From: Natronohydrobacter sp.
Lineage (GTDB): Bacteria; Pseudomonadota; Alphaproteobacteria; Rhodobacterales; Rhodobacteraceae
Direction: 5' to 3'
Length of the DNA: 14,556 nucleotides
NCBI GenBank assembly: GCA_007118445.1
Contig: SKRP01000052.1
Span: 1 to 14,556 of the forward strand
Below, one piece after another: positions 1 through 7,010 of this stretch (position 1 is the first letter of the stretch; the number at the start of each line of letters is the position of its first letter). The position numbers and the translations under genes were made by a program. The notes under the pieces are model-generated. The model saw nothing but the letters and a program-made list of their open reading frames with translations. It did not search any database and was not told where the DNA came from.

Positions 1-472
1 CGGTTTCTTCTGCGATTTCGCTATGTGACAGATCGCTGAAATAGGCGCGTTCGATCATGCTGCGCTGTTTCTCGGGCAGCTCGGCAATTGCCGCTGTCAA
101 CTGGTCGCTTTCCTGTTGCAGGGCAATGACCTGCAATTGGTCGGGTTCCTCTTGCGGCCCCCAGAACAGTTCCTCTGGTTCGGGTCTGCGATCGCGGCGC
201 AGCATGTCAATCCGACGGTTGCGGGCGATCGTGAAAATCCACGTTGCCACGCTTGCGCGCGACGGATCGAATTGTGCGGCCTTGTTCCAGACTGTCACCA
301 TGACATCCTGCGCAACTTCCTCTGCGAGCGCCTGATCGGCGCCCGATTTCACCAGAAAGGCTTTGACGCGCGGGGCGAAATGCTGAAACAAGGCTTTGAA
401 CGCATCTGTATCCTGCGCCTCAGCGACCTGCCTCAGCAGGACAACCCATTCCGCTCCGTTTTTTGCCTGCAC
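1..472 (-). CDS. rpoE: RpoE-like ECF sigma factor (C-terminus cut by window edge)
   Basis: Group IV (ECF) sigma factor that directs RNA polymerase to stress promoters. About 157 residues are visible, read leftward. Region 2 is clear: EEVAQDVMVTVW near residues 51-62, then DPSRASVATWIFTIARNRRIDMLRR at about 69-94. Region 4 begins with AIAELPEKQRSMIERAYFSDL and is cut inside its helix-turn-helix (SHSEIAEET). The FDPSRASVATWIFTIARNRR stretch matches my memory of Rhodobacter RpoE, the sigma paired with the zinc anti-sigma ChrR in singlet-oxygen signalling; chrR would lie left of the window and is not seen. I chose the GTG at 472-470: a Shine-Dalgarno GGAAGG lies 9 bases upstream, and it gives the short N-terminus usual for the family. 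An in-frame ATG at 580-578 would add 36 Pro/Arg-rich residues but sits about where transcription should start. The divergent operon and paired promoters support the identity. Confidence 0.88.
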   Translation of the reverse strand, partial: MQAKNGAEWVVLLRQVAEAQDTDAFKALFQHFAPRVKAFLVKSGADQALAEEVAQDVMVTVWNKAAQFDPSRASVATWIFTIARNRRIDMLRRDRRPEPEELFWGPQEEPDQLQVIALQQESDQLTAAIAELPEKQRSMIERAYFSDLSHSEIAEET

Positions 473-584
473 TGGTCGCTGCCTTCCATCGCGCTGCCAA
501 CTATCGCGCTTTGCGACAAGTTTACGCTCATCGCAAGAAGCTTGTCGAGGCGCAGGAGGCGGGCGTGACAGATCGAACATGTGA

Positions 585-614
585 CCATTACGCGCGATGA
601 TGCGCAGTGGATCA
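585..614 (-). promoter_or_regulatory. Predicted RpoE-type promoter of the sigma gene (autoregulation)
   Basis: On the minus strand, TGATCC (614-609) is followed by exactly 18 bases and then TAATGG (590-585). The Rhodobacter RpoE consensus is TGATC at -35 and TAA at -10 with this kind of spacing. Transcription would start near 578, giving a leader of about 105 bases before the GTG start at 472. This implies that the sigma factor activates its own gene, as is known for R. sphaeroides rpoE. The elements are seen in the sequence; activity is inferred. Confidence 0.72.
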
Positions 615-660
615 CTCGAATTGCCCGAAAACACATATCAAATTCACATCTTTTCGGGAT

Positions 661-690
661 TGATCCGCCCTGCGCCGCGCTGCGTAAACC
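661..690 (+). promoter_or_regulatory. Predicted RpoE-type promoter of the FAD/DUF1365/MFS/DUF3833/SDR operon
   Basis: TGATCC (661-666), 18 bases, then TAAACC (685-690): same -35 element, same spacer and same TAA core as the divergent promoter. The start point would fall near 697, leaving a leader of about 28 bases before the ATG at 725. The match ties the operon to the adjacent ECF sigma factor, as in the R. sphaeroides singlet-oxygen regulon. Confidence 0.78.
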
Positions 691-724
691 TGCTATTACA
701 CCTGCACCGAGAGGACCCGCCTGA

Positions 725-2026
725 ATGCCCTTCGAAATGATCGATACGCCTGCCCGCAGAATTGCCGTGATCGGTGGCGGCATCTCCGGACTGGCGGCGG
801 CCTGTCTCATGTCGCAGCGCCACCGTGTGACCCTGTTCGAGGCCGAAGCACGGCTTGGCGGGCATGCACGCACGGTCATGGCGGGCAAGCGTGGTGATCA
901 GCCTGTGGATACCGGGTTTATCGTTTTCAACTACACGAATTATCCGCATCTTGCAGCGCTGTTCGAAAAGCTGAATGTGCCTGTCGCCAGGTCTAACATG
1001 TCCTTTGGTGTGTCGATGGCCGGGGGGAAATATGAGTATTCGCTCTCTGGCCTGGATGAGATATTTGCCACCCGCGCCAATCTGGTCGATCCGCGCCACC
1101 TGCGCATGATCCGCGATATCCTTCATTTCAACAAGCGCGGGCCTGAGGTTGCAAAGGCCGACCCCGCAATGACCATCGGCGGGCTGCTGGAGCGGCTTGG
1201 AACAGGCGACTGGTTCCGCGAGCGCTATCTGTTACCTTTCTCGGGCGCGATCTGGTCCACGCCGACGGCGAAGATTCTCGATTTCCCCGCCCATGCGATG
1301 ATGGAGTTCTTCCGCAACCATGCGCTGCTGGGCTATGAGGGGCAGCATCAGTGGTACACGGTTCAGGGCGGGTCTATCGAATATGTCACCCGCCTGACAG
1401 CATATCTGGAACGGGCCGGGGTGACCCTGCGCGCAGGCAGCCCGGTGCAGGCCGTCCGGCGCGGGCCGATGGGTGTTCGGGTCAAACATGCGGGGGCCGA
1501 GGAAGAACAGTTTGACGAGGTGATCTTTGCCACCCATTCGGATGTCACCCTGCGCCTGCTGGCCGATCCGACCGGGGCCGAGGCGAAATATCTGGGTGCT
1601 GTGAAATACCAGCCCAATGACGCGATCCTGCATTGCGACACGGATTTCATGCCCAGACGACGCAAATGCTGGTCCAGCTGGGTCTATACCGAGCGCGGGC
1701 CGCAGGATCGCGAGCGGATTTCGCTCAGCTACTGGATGAATTCGCTCCAACCCATCCCGCAGGACGATCCGATGTTTGTCACGCTGAATGCAAATCATCC
1801 AGTGCGCGAGGACTGTATTTACGACACATATTCCTTTGATCATCCGGTCTATGATACAGCGGCGCTGGAGGCACAGCAGGCGATCCGGGGCTTTAACGGC
1901 ACCAACCGGACATGGTTCTGCGGCGCATGGATGCGCAGCGGTTTTCATGAGGATGGCTTTGCAAGCGCGGTCGATGTGGCGCAGGCGATGGATGCGCGTG
2001 CGCGCAAACTGACAGTGGTGGCATGA
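725..2026 (+). CDS. FAD-dependent amine-oxidase/desaturase-fold oxidoreductase, first gene of RpoE operon
   Basis: A 433-residue soluble flavoprotein. The FAD dinucleotide motif GGGISG is at residues 17-22, an acidic residue ends strand 2 (E39), and LGGHA follows at 44-48, the arrangement of the amine oxidase/phytoene desaturase superfamily (COG2907 type, often found near cyclopropane-fatty-acid synthase genes). The C-terminal FAD-contact region reads GAWMRSGFHEDGFASAVDVAQAM. The start at 725 has GAGAGGA about 10 bases upstream; ATG 737 is an alternative. It is led by an RpoE-type promoter, and its stop overlaps the next start by 4 bases. In R. sphaeroides the orthologous cluster is needed to convert methylated unsaturated acyl chains into furan fatty acids through proteins named UfaD and UfaO. 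I believe this gene and/or DUF1365 correspond to these, but I cannot say which is which, so I give no symbol. Catalysis on phospholipid acyl chains is inferred. Confidence 0.9.
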   Translation: MPFEMIDTPARRIAVIGGGISGLAAACLMSQRHRVTLFEAEARLGGHARTVMAGKRGDQPVDTGFIVFNYTNYPHLAALFEKLNVPVARSNMSFGVSMAGGKYEYSLSGLDEIFATRANLVDPRHLRMIRDILHFNKRGPEVAKADPAMTIGGLLERLGTGDWFRERYLLPFSGAIWSTPTAKILDFPAHAMMEFFRNHALLGYEGQHQWYTVQGGSIEYVTRLTAYLERAGVTLRAGSPVQAVRRGPMGVRVKHAGAEEEQFDEVIFATHSDVTLRLLADPTGAEAKYLGAVKYQPNDAILHCDTDFMPRRRKCWSSWVYTERGPQDRERISLSYWMNSLQPIPQDDPMFVTLNANHPVREDCIYDTYSFDHPVYDTAALEAQQAIRGFNGTNRTWFCGAWMRSGFHEDGFASAVDVAQAMDARARKLTVVA

Positions 2027-2793
2027 ACAGGGTCGAACATATCGCGGGCCGGACCTTTCACGGGCGACGTGGGCCTGTGTCCAATCGTTTCACCTATGGC
2101 GTGGATTACGTGCTGTTCGATGCCGAGGCCGATGTGGCGACCCCGCGCCTGATGTCGCGCAACCGCCGTAATATCGCCTCCCTGCGCGACCGCGACCACG
2201 GTGGCGCGCCGGGGCAGGGCAGGGGCGCGACATGGGTGCGCGAGGTGCTGGCCGCGCATCAGATGCAGAGTGTGACCTCTGGCCCGGTGCAGTTGCTGAC
2301 CCAGCCGCGCGTGCTGGGGCATCTGTTCAACCCGGTCAGTTTCTGGCTCTGCCATGACGCAAAGGGCGGCTTGCGCGCGGTGATTGCCGAGGTCAACAAC
2401 ACCTATGGCGACCGCCATTCCTATCTTTGCGTGAAACCGGATCGCTCGGTGATCCGGCCCACCGATGAGCTGCACGCGCAGAAGATTTTCTATGTCTCGC
2501 CGTTTCAGCCGGTCGAAGGGAATTATGCGTTCCATTTCGAGGTCACGGCCGACAAGGTGAATATCCGCATCCTCTACCGGCAGGATTCTGAGGCCCCCGA
2601 TGCGGGCCTTGTCGCCACGCTGACGGGTGCGCGCAAGCCGCTCACCAACCGCGCGATCCTGGGCGCGATGGCCGGGCGCATGGGCTCGCGCCGGGTGCTG
2701 GCGCTGATCCATTGGCAGGCGCTGAAACTCTGGTGGCGGGGTGCCGCTTTCCGCTCGCGACCGGCACCGCCCGCGCAAGAGGTCAGCCAGTGA
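2023..2793 (+). CDS. DUF1365 family protein
   Basis: A 256-residue protein with the typical DUF1365 layout: an N-terminal block HIAGRTFHGRRGPVSNRFTYGVDY, a central block LTQPRVLGHLFNPVSFWLCHD at about residues 91-111, and AEVNNTYGDRHSYL after it, with several conserved His, Asn and Tyr residues. The biochemical activity of the family is not firmly known to me. It is nearly always found beside the FAD oxidoreductase and a cyclopropane-fatty-acid-synthase-like methyltransferase, and in R. sphaeroides the cluster is linked to furan fatty acid formation. The start overlaps the upstream stop (ATGA, 2023-2026), implying translational coupling. There is no signal peptide and no clear membrane segment. 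The methyltransferase partner is not in this window. Confidence 0.9.
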   Translation: MNRVEHIAGRTFHGRRGPVSNRFTYGVDYVLFDAEADVATPRLMSRNRRNIASLRDRDHGGAPGQGRGATWVREVLAAHQMQSVTSGPVQLLTQPRVLGHLFNPVSFWLCHDAKGGLRAVIAEVNNTYGDRHSYLCVKPDRSVIRPTDELHAQKIFYVSPFQPVEGNYAFHFEVTADKVNIRILYRQDSEAPDAGLVATLTGARKPLTNRAILGAMAGRMGSRRVLALIHWQALKLWWRGAAFRSRPAPPAQEVSQ

Positions 2794-4046
2794 GCGAGGC
2801 CGCCACCATAAGCGCCCCTGCGCCACGGCTTTGGGGCTATACGCTTTTCGGGGCGCTTCTGGCGATGGCCGGGCTGCCGATCTACATCCACGCGCCGTTT
2901 TTCTATGTCGAGACTTACGGCGTGTCGCTGGCCGCGCTTGGCACGCTTCTCTTCGTGCTGCGGGGCCTGGATTTTGTGCAAGACCCCGCGCTCGGCTGGG
3001 TCTCGGCCCGGCTGGTCAATCATCGCGGGCTGGCTGTGGCCGGGGTGACGGCACTGATGGCCGGCGCGATGGTGATGCTGTTCGCGATCCCGCCGCTGTT
3101 CGCGCCGCTGGCATGGTTCGCCGTCGCACTGACGCTGCTGTTTTCCTGCTATTCCTTCCTGACAATCAGTTTCTATGCAACCGGCGTGGCGCGCGGCGAC
3201 GCGTTGGGGCAGGGTGGTCATGTCCGGCTCGCAGGCTGGCGCGAAACCGGCGCATTGCTGGGCGTCTGTCTGGCCGCTGCCGCCCCGGTCGCGCTGGAAG
3301 CGATCATGCCCGCGCCCTTCATGGGCTTCGCATTGGGATTCGCCCTGATTGCGCTGGTGGCTGTGGTCGCCATGCGCCGGGAATGGCCCGCGTTCCGCGC
3401 GGGAGCAGAGACACAGGACCTGTCCATGCGTGCGATCTTCGCCGACCCGACCGCGCGGCGGCTCTTGATCATCGCGCTGGTGAATGCGACCCCGGTTGCG
3501 ATCACCTCGACCCTGTTTCTGTTCTATGCCGAAGCCGTGCTGCAGACCGGGGGCCTGGAGGGCGTGTTCCTGATCCTGCTGTTCCTGTCGGCAGCGGTCT
3601 CGGCCCCGCTCTGGGCGCGTCTGGCGCGGCGGATGGGGGCGAAAACCGCGCTGCTGGGCGGCATGGCGCTGGCCGCGCTCAGTTTCGCCTTCGTCATTAC
3701 GCTCGGTCCCGGTGATCTGGCGATTTTTGCGCTGATCTGCGTGATTTCCGGTGCCGGGATCGGGGCCGATCTGACACTACTGCCCGCGATCTTCTCGCGG
3801 CGCATGGCGGAATTGTCGCCCGAGGCGGCGCAAGGCTTTGGCCTCTGGGCCTTTGTCACCAAGGCCACTCTGGCGCTGGCTGCGTTGATGGTCTTTCCGG
3901 CGCTCGAAATCGCAGGCTTCGAGGCAGGCACCGAGAACAGTCCTGCGGCCTTGCAAACCCTCATCCTGTTATACGCGGCGCTGCCCTCTGCCCTGAAGGC
4001 CATCGCCATCGCGCTTCTCGCGCTGACCCCTTTGAAGGAGAATTGA
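2790..4046 (+). CDS. MFS transporter, GPH/MFS_2-like
   Basis: A 418-residue integral membrane protein with roughly 12 hydrophobic segments. The block RGLDFVQDPALGW at residues 58-70, with Asp61 and Asp65, resembles the cation-binding helix of the glycoside-pentoside-hexuronide/melibiose (MFS_2) branch. The substrate is unknown; no sugar genes are nearby, so a lipid-related or export role with the neighbouring enzymes is as likely, but this is inference. I chose GTG at 2790: it overlaps the DUF1365 stop as GTGA, has AAGAGG (2777-2782) 7 bases upstream, and the protein then begins just before the first membrane helix. An in-frame ATG at 2712 would lie deep inside the upstream gene. It is followed by the DUF3833 gene after 2 bases. 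Confidence 0.86.
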   Translation: MSEAATISAPAPRLWGYTLFGALLAMAGLPIYIHAPFFYVETYGVSLAALGTLLFVLRGLDFVQDPALGWVSARLVNHRGLAVAGVTALMAGAMVMLFAIPPLFAPLAWFAVALTLLFSCYSFLTISFYATGVARGDALGQGGHVRLAGWRETGALLGVCLAAAAPVALEAIMPAPFMGFALGFALIALVAVVAMRREWPAFRAGAETQDLSMRAIFADPTARRLLIIALVNATPVAITSTLFLFYAEAVLQTGGLEGVFLILLFLSAAVSAPLWARLARRMGAKTALLGGMALAALSFAFVITLGPGDLAIFALICVISGAGIGADLTLLPAIFSRRMAELSPEAAQGFGLWAFVTKATLALAALMVFPALEIAGFEAGTENSPAALQTLILLYAALPSALKAIAIALLALTPLKEN

Positions 4047-4048
4047 CC

Positions 4049-4609
4049 ATGAGCAGTTTCCTGACTTTCGCCACGGGTGTGGCCATGACGCTGGGCCTGC
4101 TGGCGCTCGCGCAACGATTTCGCGGCTTTCAGGCGCAAAAACCGCAGGATTACGCGAAGCTGGAACCGCGCGTCGATATCCGCAAGCACCTGTCCGGCCC
4201 AATCCGCTGCGAGGGCGTGATCTACGGCCCTCTGGGGCGTGTATCCTCGCGCTTCGTGGCGGATATGGAAGGGCGCTGGGATGGCAATCGCGGGGTTCTC
4301 GCAGAGAAATTCACCTATGACAGCGGCACCCGACAGGATCGCGAATGGCGGTTGACCATCGGCAATGATGGCCGCCTTGTGGCCGAAGCTGATGATCTGG
4401 TCGGCAAGGGCTCGGGCCAGCAGGAAGGCGCGGCCCTGCATCTGCGCTATACGATCCGGCTGCCGGAAAGCGCGGGCGGGCATGCGCTGGATGTCTCTGA
4501 CTGGATGTATCTGGTTGATGACAAGACCATCGTGAATCGCAGCCAGTTCCGCAAATTCGGCTTCAAGGTCGCGGAACTTGTGGCGACCATGCGCCGGGTC
4601 GAGGCATGA
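4049..4609 (+). CDS. DUF3833 family protein, membrane-anchored
   Basis: A 186-residue protein recognisable as DUF3833 by the run from LSGPIRCEGVIYGPLGRVSSRF through DGNRGVLAEKFTYDSG to DWMYLVDDKTIVNRSQFRKFGFKVAEL. Residues 1-21 form one hydrophobic N-terminal segment without a lipobox cysteine, so it is probably an inner-membrane anchor with the rest in the periplasm. The family resembles lipid-binding beta-barrel proteins in general, but no function is established to my knowledge. The start at ATG 4049 follows GAAGGAG (4034-4040) by 8 bases; the TTG at 4043 is a poorer choice. Its position between the transporter and the dehydrogenase, with a 4-base overlap into the latter, makes it part of the RpoE-controlled operon. 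Confidence 0.85.
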   Translation: MSSFLTFATGVAMTLGLLALAQRFRGFQAQKPQDYAKLEPRVDIRKHLSGPIRCEGVIYGPLGRVSSRFVADMEGRWDGNRGVLAEKFTYDSGTRQDREWRLTIGNDGRLVAEADDLVGKGSGQQEGAALHLRYTIRLPESAGGHALDVSDWMYLVDDKTIVNRSQFRKFGFKVAELVATMRRVEA

Positions 4610-5343
4610 GGAAACTTTCGGGCAAGACCTATTGGCTGGTGGGGGCTTCGGAAGGGCTGGGGCGCGCGCTGGCGCTGCGCCTGTCGAAAGCGGGCTGCAA
4701 GCTGGTGCTGAGCGCGCGCAATATGGACAGACTGCAGGCGTTGGCCGCGGAACTGCCCGGCGAGGTGCGCTGCGTGACCTGCGATGTGTCGGACAAGGCG
4801 TCCGTGGTCGCGGCGGCGCAGGATGCAGGCGAGATTGACGGGTTGGTTTTTCTGGCGGGCGTCTACTGGCCGTTTCCGGCGCGGGAGTGGGATGCGGATC
4901 AGGCGGAATCGATGTTCGATGTGAACCTGACCGGCGCGGCGCGGGTGTTGGGGCAGGTGGTCCCGGCCATGATCGCGCGCGGGGAGGGGCATATCGTGAT
5001 GACGGGGTCGCTCTCGGGCTATCGCGGGTTGCCCGGTTCGATCGGGTATAGTTCCAGCAAGGCCGGGCTGATGCATCTGGCCGAGAGCATGTATGCGGAT
5101 TTGCGGGGCTCGGGCGTCGATGTGCAGCTGGCCAATCCCGGTTTCATCCGCACGCGGCTGACCGACAAGAACGCGTTCGCCATGCCGTTTCTGATGGAAC
5201 CTGAGCAGGCGGCGGATGAAATGCTGATATTGATGCGGTCTCAGCGGTTTCAGCGCGCTTTTCCAAAGCTGTTTTCGCTCCTGTTCCGGGGGGCAAATTT
5301 TCTGCCTGACTGGGCCTATTACCGGGTGTTCGGTAGCAAGTAA
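4606..5343 (+). CDS. Short-chain dehydrogenase/reductase (SDR family)
   Basis: A 245-residue classical SDR. GASEGLG at residues 13-19 is the nucleotide-binding loop, Asp60 in CDVSD contacts the adenine, and the catalytic tetrad is visible as Asn107, Ser135, Tyr148 and Lys152 (YSSSK). The usual NNAG is replaced by FLAG at about 82-85, an uncommon variation. PG at 178-179 follows strand 6. Arg38 in SARN suggests NADPH preference. The C-terminus (about 219-245) is hydrophobic and aromatic, possibly contacting the membrane. The substrate is unknown; from context a lipid or aldehyde made during singlet-oxygen stress is plausible. ATG overlaps the DUF3833 stop by 4 bases. It is the last gene of the operon and its stop codon lies inside a 30-bp palindrome. 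Confidence 0.9.
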   Translation: MRKLSGKTYWLVGASEGLGRALALRLSKAGCKLVLSARNMDRLQALAAELPGEVRCVTCDVSDKASVVAAAQDAGEIDGLVFLAGVYWPFPAREWDADQAESMFDVNLTGAARVLGQVVPAMIARGEGHIVMTGSLSGYRGLPGSIGYSSSKAGLMHLAESMYADLRGSGVDVQLANPGFIRTRLTDKNAFAMPFLMEPEQAADEMLILMRSQRFQRAFPKLFSLLFRGANFLPDWAYYRVFGSK

Positions 5344-5369
5344 GGTGCGTGCTGCAGCACGCACCTTAC
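5340..5369. terminator. Perfect 30-bp palindrome at the operon end, candidate terminator hairpin
   Basis: Bases 5340-5354 read GTAAGGTGCGTGCTG and 5355-5369 are their exact reverse complement. Transcribed from either strand this folds into about 13 pairs with a TGCA loop. The TAA stop of the dehydrogenase (5341-5343) lies within the left arm. No T-run follows, so it is not a textbook intrinsic terminator; it could act as a 3' stabilising or blocking hairpin, or be a dyad for a DNA-binding protein. Confidence 0.5.
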
Positions 5370-5431
5370 GGTGACAAACCCGTTGCGCCGTCTTCGACTT
5401 TCAGCGACACTGGGCGTGTCAGGAGGGTGCC

Positions 5432-5761
5432 ATGCTTTCAATCAGCCCACGCAAGATCGTCCATATCATCTATCTCGCGCGCGAGGGTCATGTCGGCAGC
5501 GCCGAAGCGCATGCCTTCATCGACGCTCTGAACGAAGACGAACAGGCCAGCCTGACCGCTGTCGCCTGGATCGGGCGCGGCGCATTCGAGCCGGAAGACT
5601 ACGCCGAGGCCGTGGCCACCGCCATCGCGGAGGCCACGACGCCCACAGCCGATTACCTGCTCGGGATGCCGCATCTGGCCGAGAACCTCGAAAACGGGCT
5701 TGAAGCACTCGGGCTGGATGTGACCGGCGAGGAAGAGGATTTCCTGCGCCAGGGGTCGTGA
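5432..5761 (+). CDS. DUF3775 domain protein, hypothetical
   Basis: A 109-residue acidic soluble protein. It begins MLSISPRKIVHIIYLAREGHVGSAEAHAF and contains LTAVAWIGRGAFEPEDYAEAV and TADYLLGMPHLAENLENGLEALG, the pattern of DUF3775, a small family common in alphaproteobacteria with no known function. It looks all-helical, with no signal peptide or membrane helix. The start is well supported: AGGAGG (5421-5426) lies 5 bases before the ATG. It stands alone, downstream of the palindrome that closes the RpoE operon and convergent with the holin gene, whose stop is 7 bases away. Confidence 0.8.
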   Translation: MLSISPRKIVHIIYLAREGHVGSAEAHAFIDALNEDEQASLTAVAWIGRGAFEPEDYAEAVATAIAEATTPTADYLLGMPHLAENLENGLEALGLDVTGEEEDFLRQGS

Positions 5762-5768
5762 GCGCGGC

Positions 5769-6278
5769 TCAGCCTGCCTGTCCCCGCCATTCCGCCAGCG
5801 CCGGGTTCTGCGCAGGCGCGACATCCCCGTCCGGTTTCGGCAGGGTCAATGCCGGAGCTTTCGGCAGTTTCGTCACCCGCAGATGATGCGCCTCGCGCGC
5901 GCCGAAATAAAACGCCACCACTGCGCCCAGAAGCCACCAGAGCGGTTCGGGCACATGGGCCAGCGCCTGCATCCGCAGGGCAAAGCCCTCCGGGTCATGC
6001 ATGGCATAGGCAAACAGCCCCAGCGTGCCCAGCGCCAGCAGCGGGCGCGGCAGGCGGTTCAGACCGTTCACCATGCTGTCGAACCAGCCCCCGCGCGCGT
6101 ATTGAAACTCGGCCGCATGGCTGGCATGGGCAGCCTTGTAGGCGTCATGGCCCAGTTCCAGCGCGCGGGTCGCATTGGGGCGGAACACTTCCGCGACCGA
6201 GGTCACGGTCTGTCCCAGCGCGGTGGCATTGCGTGCGCGTCCGAAGAGAAAGCCGAAAGCTGATCTGATCATCCCCAT
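5769..6278 (-). CDS. 3-TM holin of the gene-transfer-agent type
   Basis: A 169-residue membrane protein resembling the GTA 3-TM holin family. It has an N-terminal hydrophobic patch (MIRSAFGFLFG), a basic linker with WFDSMVNGLNRLPRP at about 65-79, membrane helices near 80-94 and 112-127, and a Pro/Ala-rich tail. Holins of this type open the inner membrane so that the muramidase reaches the cell wall. In Rhodobacter capsulatus a holin and endolysin pair encoded away from the main GTA cluster releases GTA particles. The start at 6278 has AAGGA upstream; ATG 6272 would instead give a 4-base ATGA overlap with the muramidase stop and is equally acceptable. It is co-directional with, and downstream of, the muramidase gene. 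Confidence 0.84.
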   Translation of the reverse strand: MGMIRSAFGFLFGRARNATALGQTVTSVAEVFRPNATRALELGHDAYKAAHASHAAEFQYARGGWFDSMVNGLNRLPRPLLALGTLGLFAYAMHDPEGFALRMQALAHVPEPLWWLLGAVVAFYFGAREAHHLRVTKLPKAPALTLPKPDGDVAPAQNPALAEWRGQAG

Positions 6279-6868
6279 CCCTTTGTCCTTGCGCGATGAT
6301 CCGCGTCGCTGAGATGAAAGCGCGGCGCGATGAATTCCTCGGCCCTCCGGATCCAGCCGCCCTTGCCCCCGTCGCGCCTGCGCGCATATTTGCGGCTGGC
6401 CGGGCGGCGATCCGCGAGGCTGTAATAATAATCGCGCCGCGCGATCCCATAGGCATCGACCAGATGCGCCGGCGCCATCTCATGGGCGCGATGGGCCGCC
6501 GCGATCGTCTGCGGCCCGATCACCCCGTCAACGGCAATCTCCAGCCCCATCTGCACGAACAGCCGCTGCAGGATGCGCACCGCATTGGCACCGGCATTGA
6601 CATACATGTCGAACACTGTCGCCCAGAGCGGCTCGGGCAGCTCTGCGATCCGCGGGCGGTTGAAATAATGCTCGATATAGATCCCGATGGCGTCTTCGCG
6701 CGTCAGCGCGCGCACATCATTCACCCCGATCTGCTGGCCGGGCCGCAGGCGGCGCAGCGTGTGGATGGTGACGCCGAAATTGGTGGCCCCGCCCGGATCG
6801 TCGGGATCATTCACAAATCCCCCTTCGCGGGCGACAATCTCGGTGGCAAGCTGGCGGACAGATGTCAT
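6269..6868 (-). CDS. Holin-associated N-acetylmuramidase (GH108 endolysin)
   Basis: A 199-residue glycan hydrolase. The GH108 catalytic block EGGFVNDPDDPGGATNFGVT starts at residue 15 with the presumed catalytic Glu15. A C-terminal peptidoglycan-binding segment carries VDGVIGPQTI at about 113-122. There is no signal peptide, which fits an endolysin that depends on a holin for access to the wall. I chose ATG 6868, preceded by AAAGGG at 6 bases; the upstream ATG 6883 lacks a good site, and the open frame to 7111 runs through the intergenic region into the divergent ribB gene. The stop overlaps the holin start. The pair matches the detached lysis module of gene transfer agents; no capsid, portal or terminase genes are in the window, so a prophage remnant remains an alternative. 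Confidence 0.86.
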   Translation of the reverse strand: MTSVRQLATEIVAREGGFVNDPDDPGGATNFGVTIHTLRRLRPGQQIGVNDVRALTREDAIGIYIEHYFNRPRIAELPEPLWATVFDMYVNAGANAVRILQRLFVQMGLEIAVDGVIGPQTIAAAHRAHEMAPAHLVDAYGIARRDYYYSLADRRPASRKYARRRDGGKGGWIRRAEEFIAPRFHLSDADHRARTKGWG

Positions 6869-7010
6869 GACAGACCCTTTCATGGCTGCATCCGGGCGCA
6901 GATTGTGCCGCGCGCCTGCCAAGATCGCGTAACCTGAGCGTGCGCTGCCCCCTTTCCCCTCTGCCGGCTTTGAGCTATGTGCGAGAGCCAGACCACCAAG
7001 GATGCGCGCA

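Noticed and set aside
433..888. 151-residue minus-strand open frame over the sigma promoter region
   Set aside because: It is out of frame with the sigma gene, overlaps the FAD gene antisense and shows no family motif.
2712..2789. Upstream ATG for the MFS transporter
   Set aside because: It would overlap DUF1365 by 80 bases and add a Trp/Arg-rich non-family leader; GTG 2790 has a ribosome site and a GTGA overlap.
1945..2826. 293-residue minus-strand open frame opposite DUF1365
   Set aside because: Long shadow frame caused by high GC; the plus strand carries the overlapping DUF1365 gene with clear family motifs.
6884..7010. Possible FMN riboswitch upstream of ribB
   Set aside because: The conserved RFN-element segments could not be found in this short 127-base leader.
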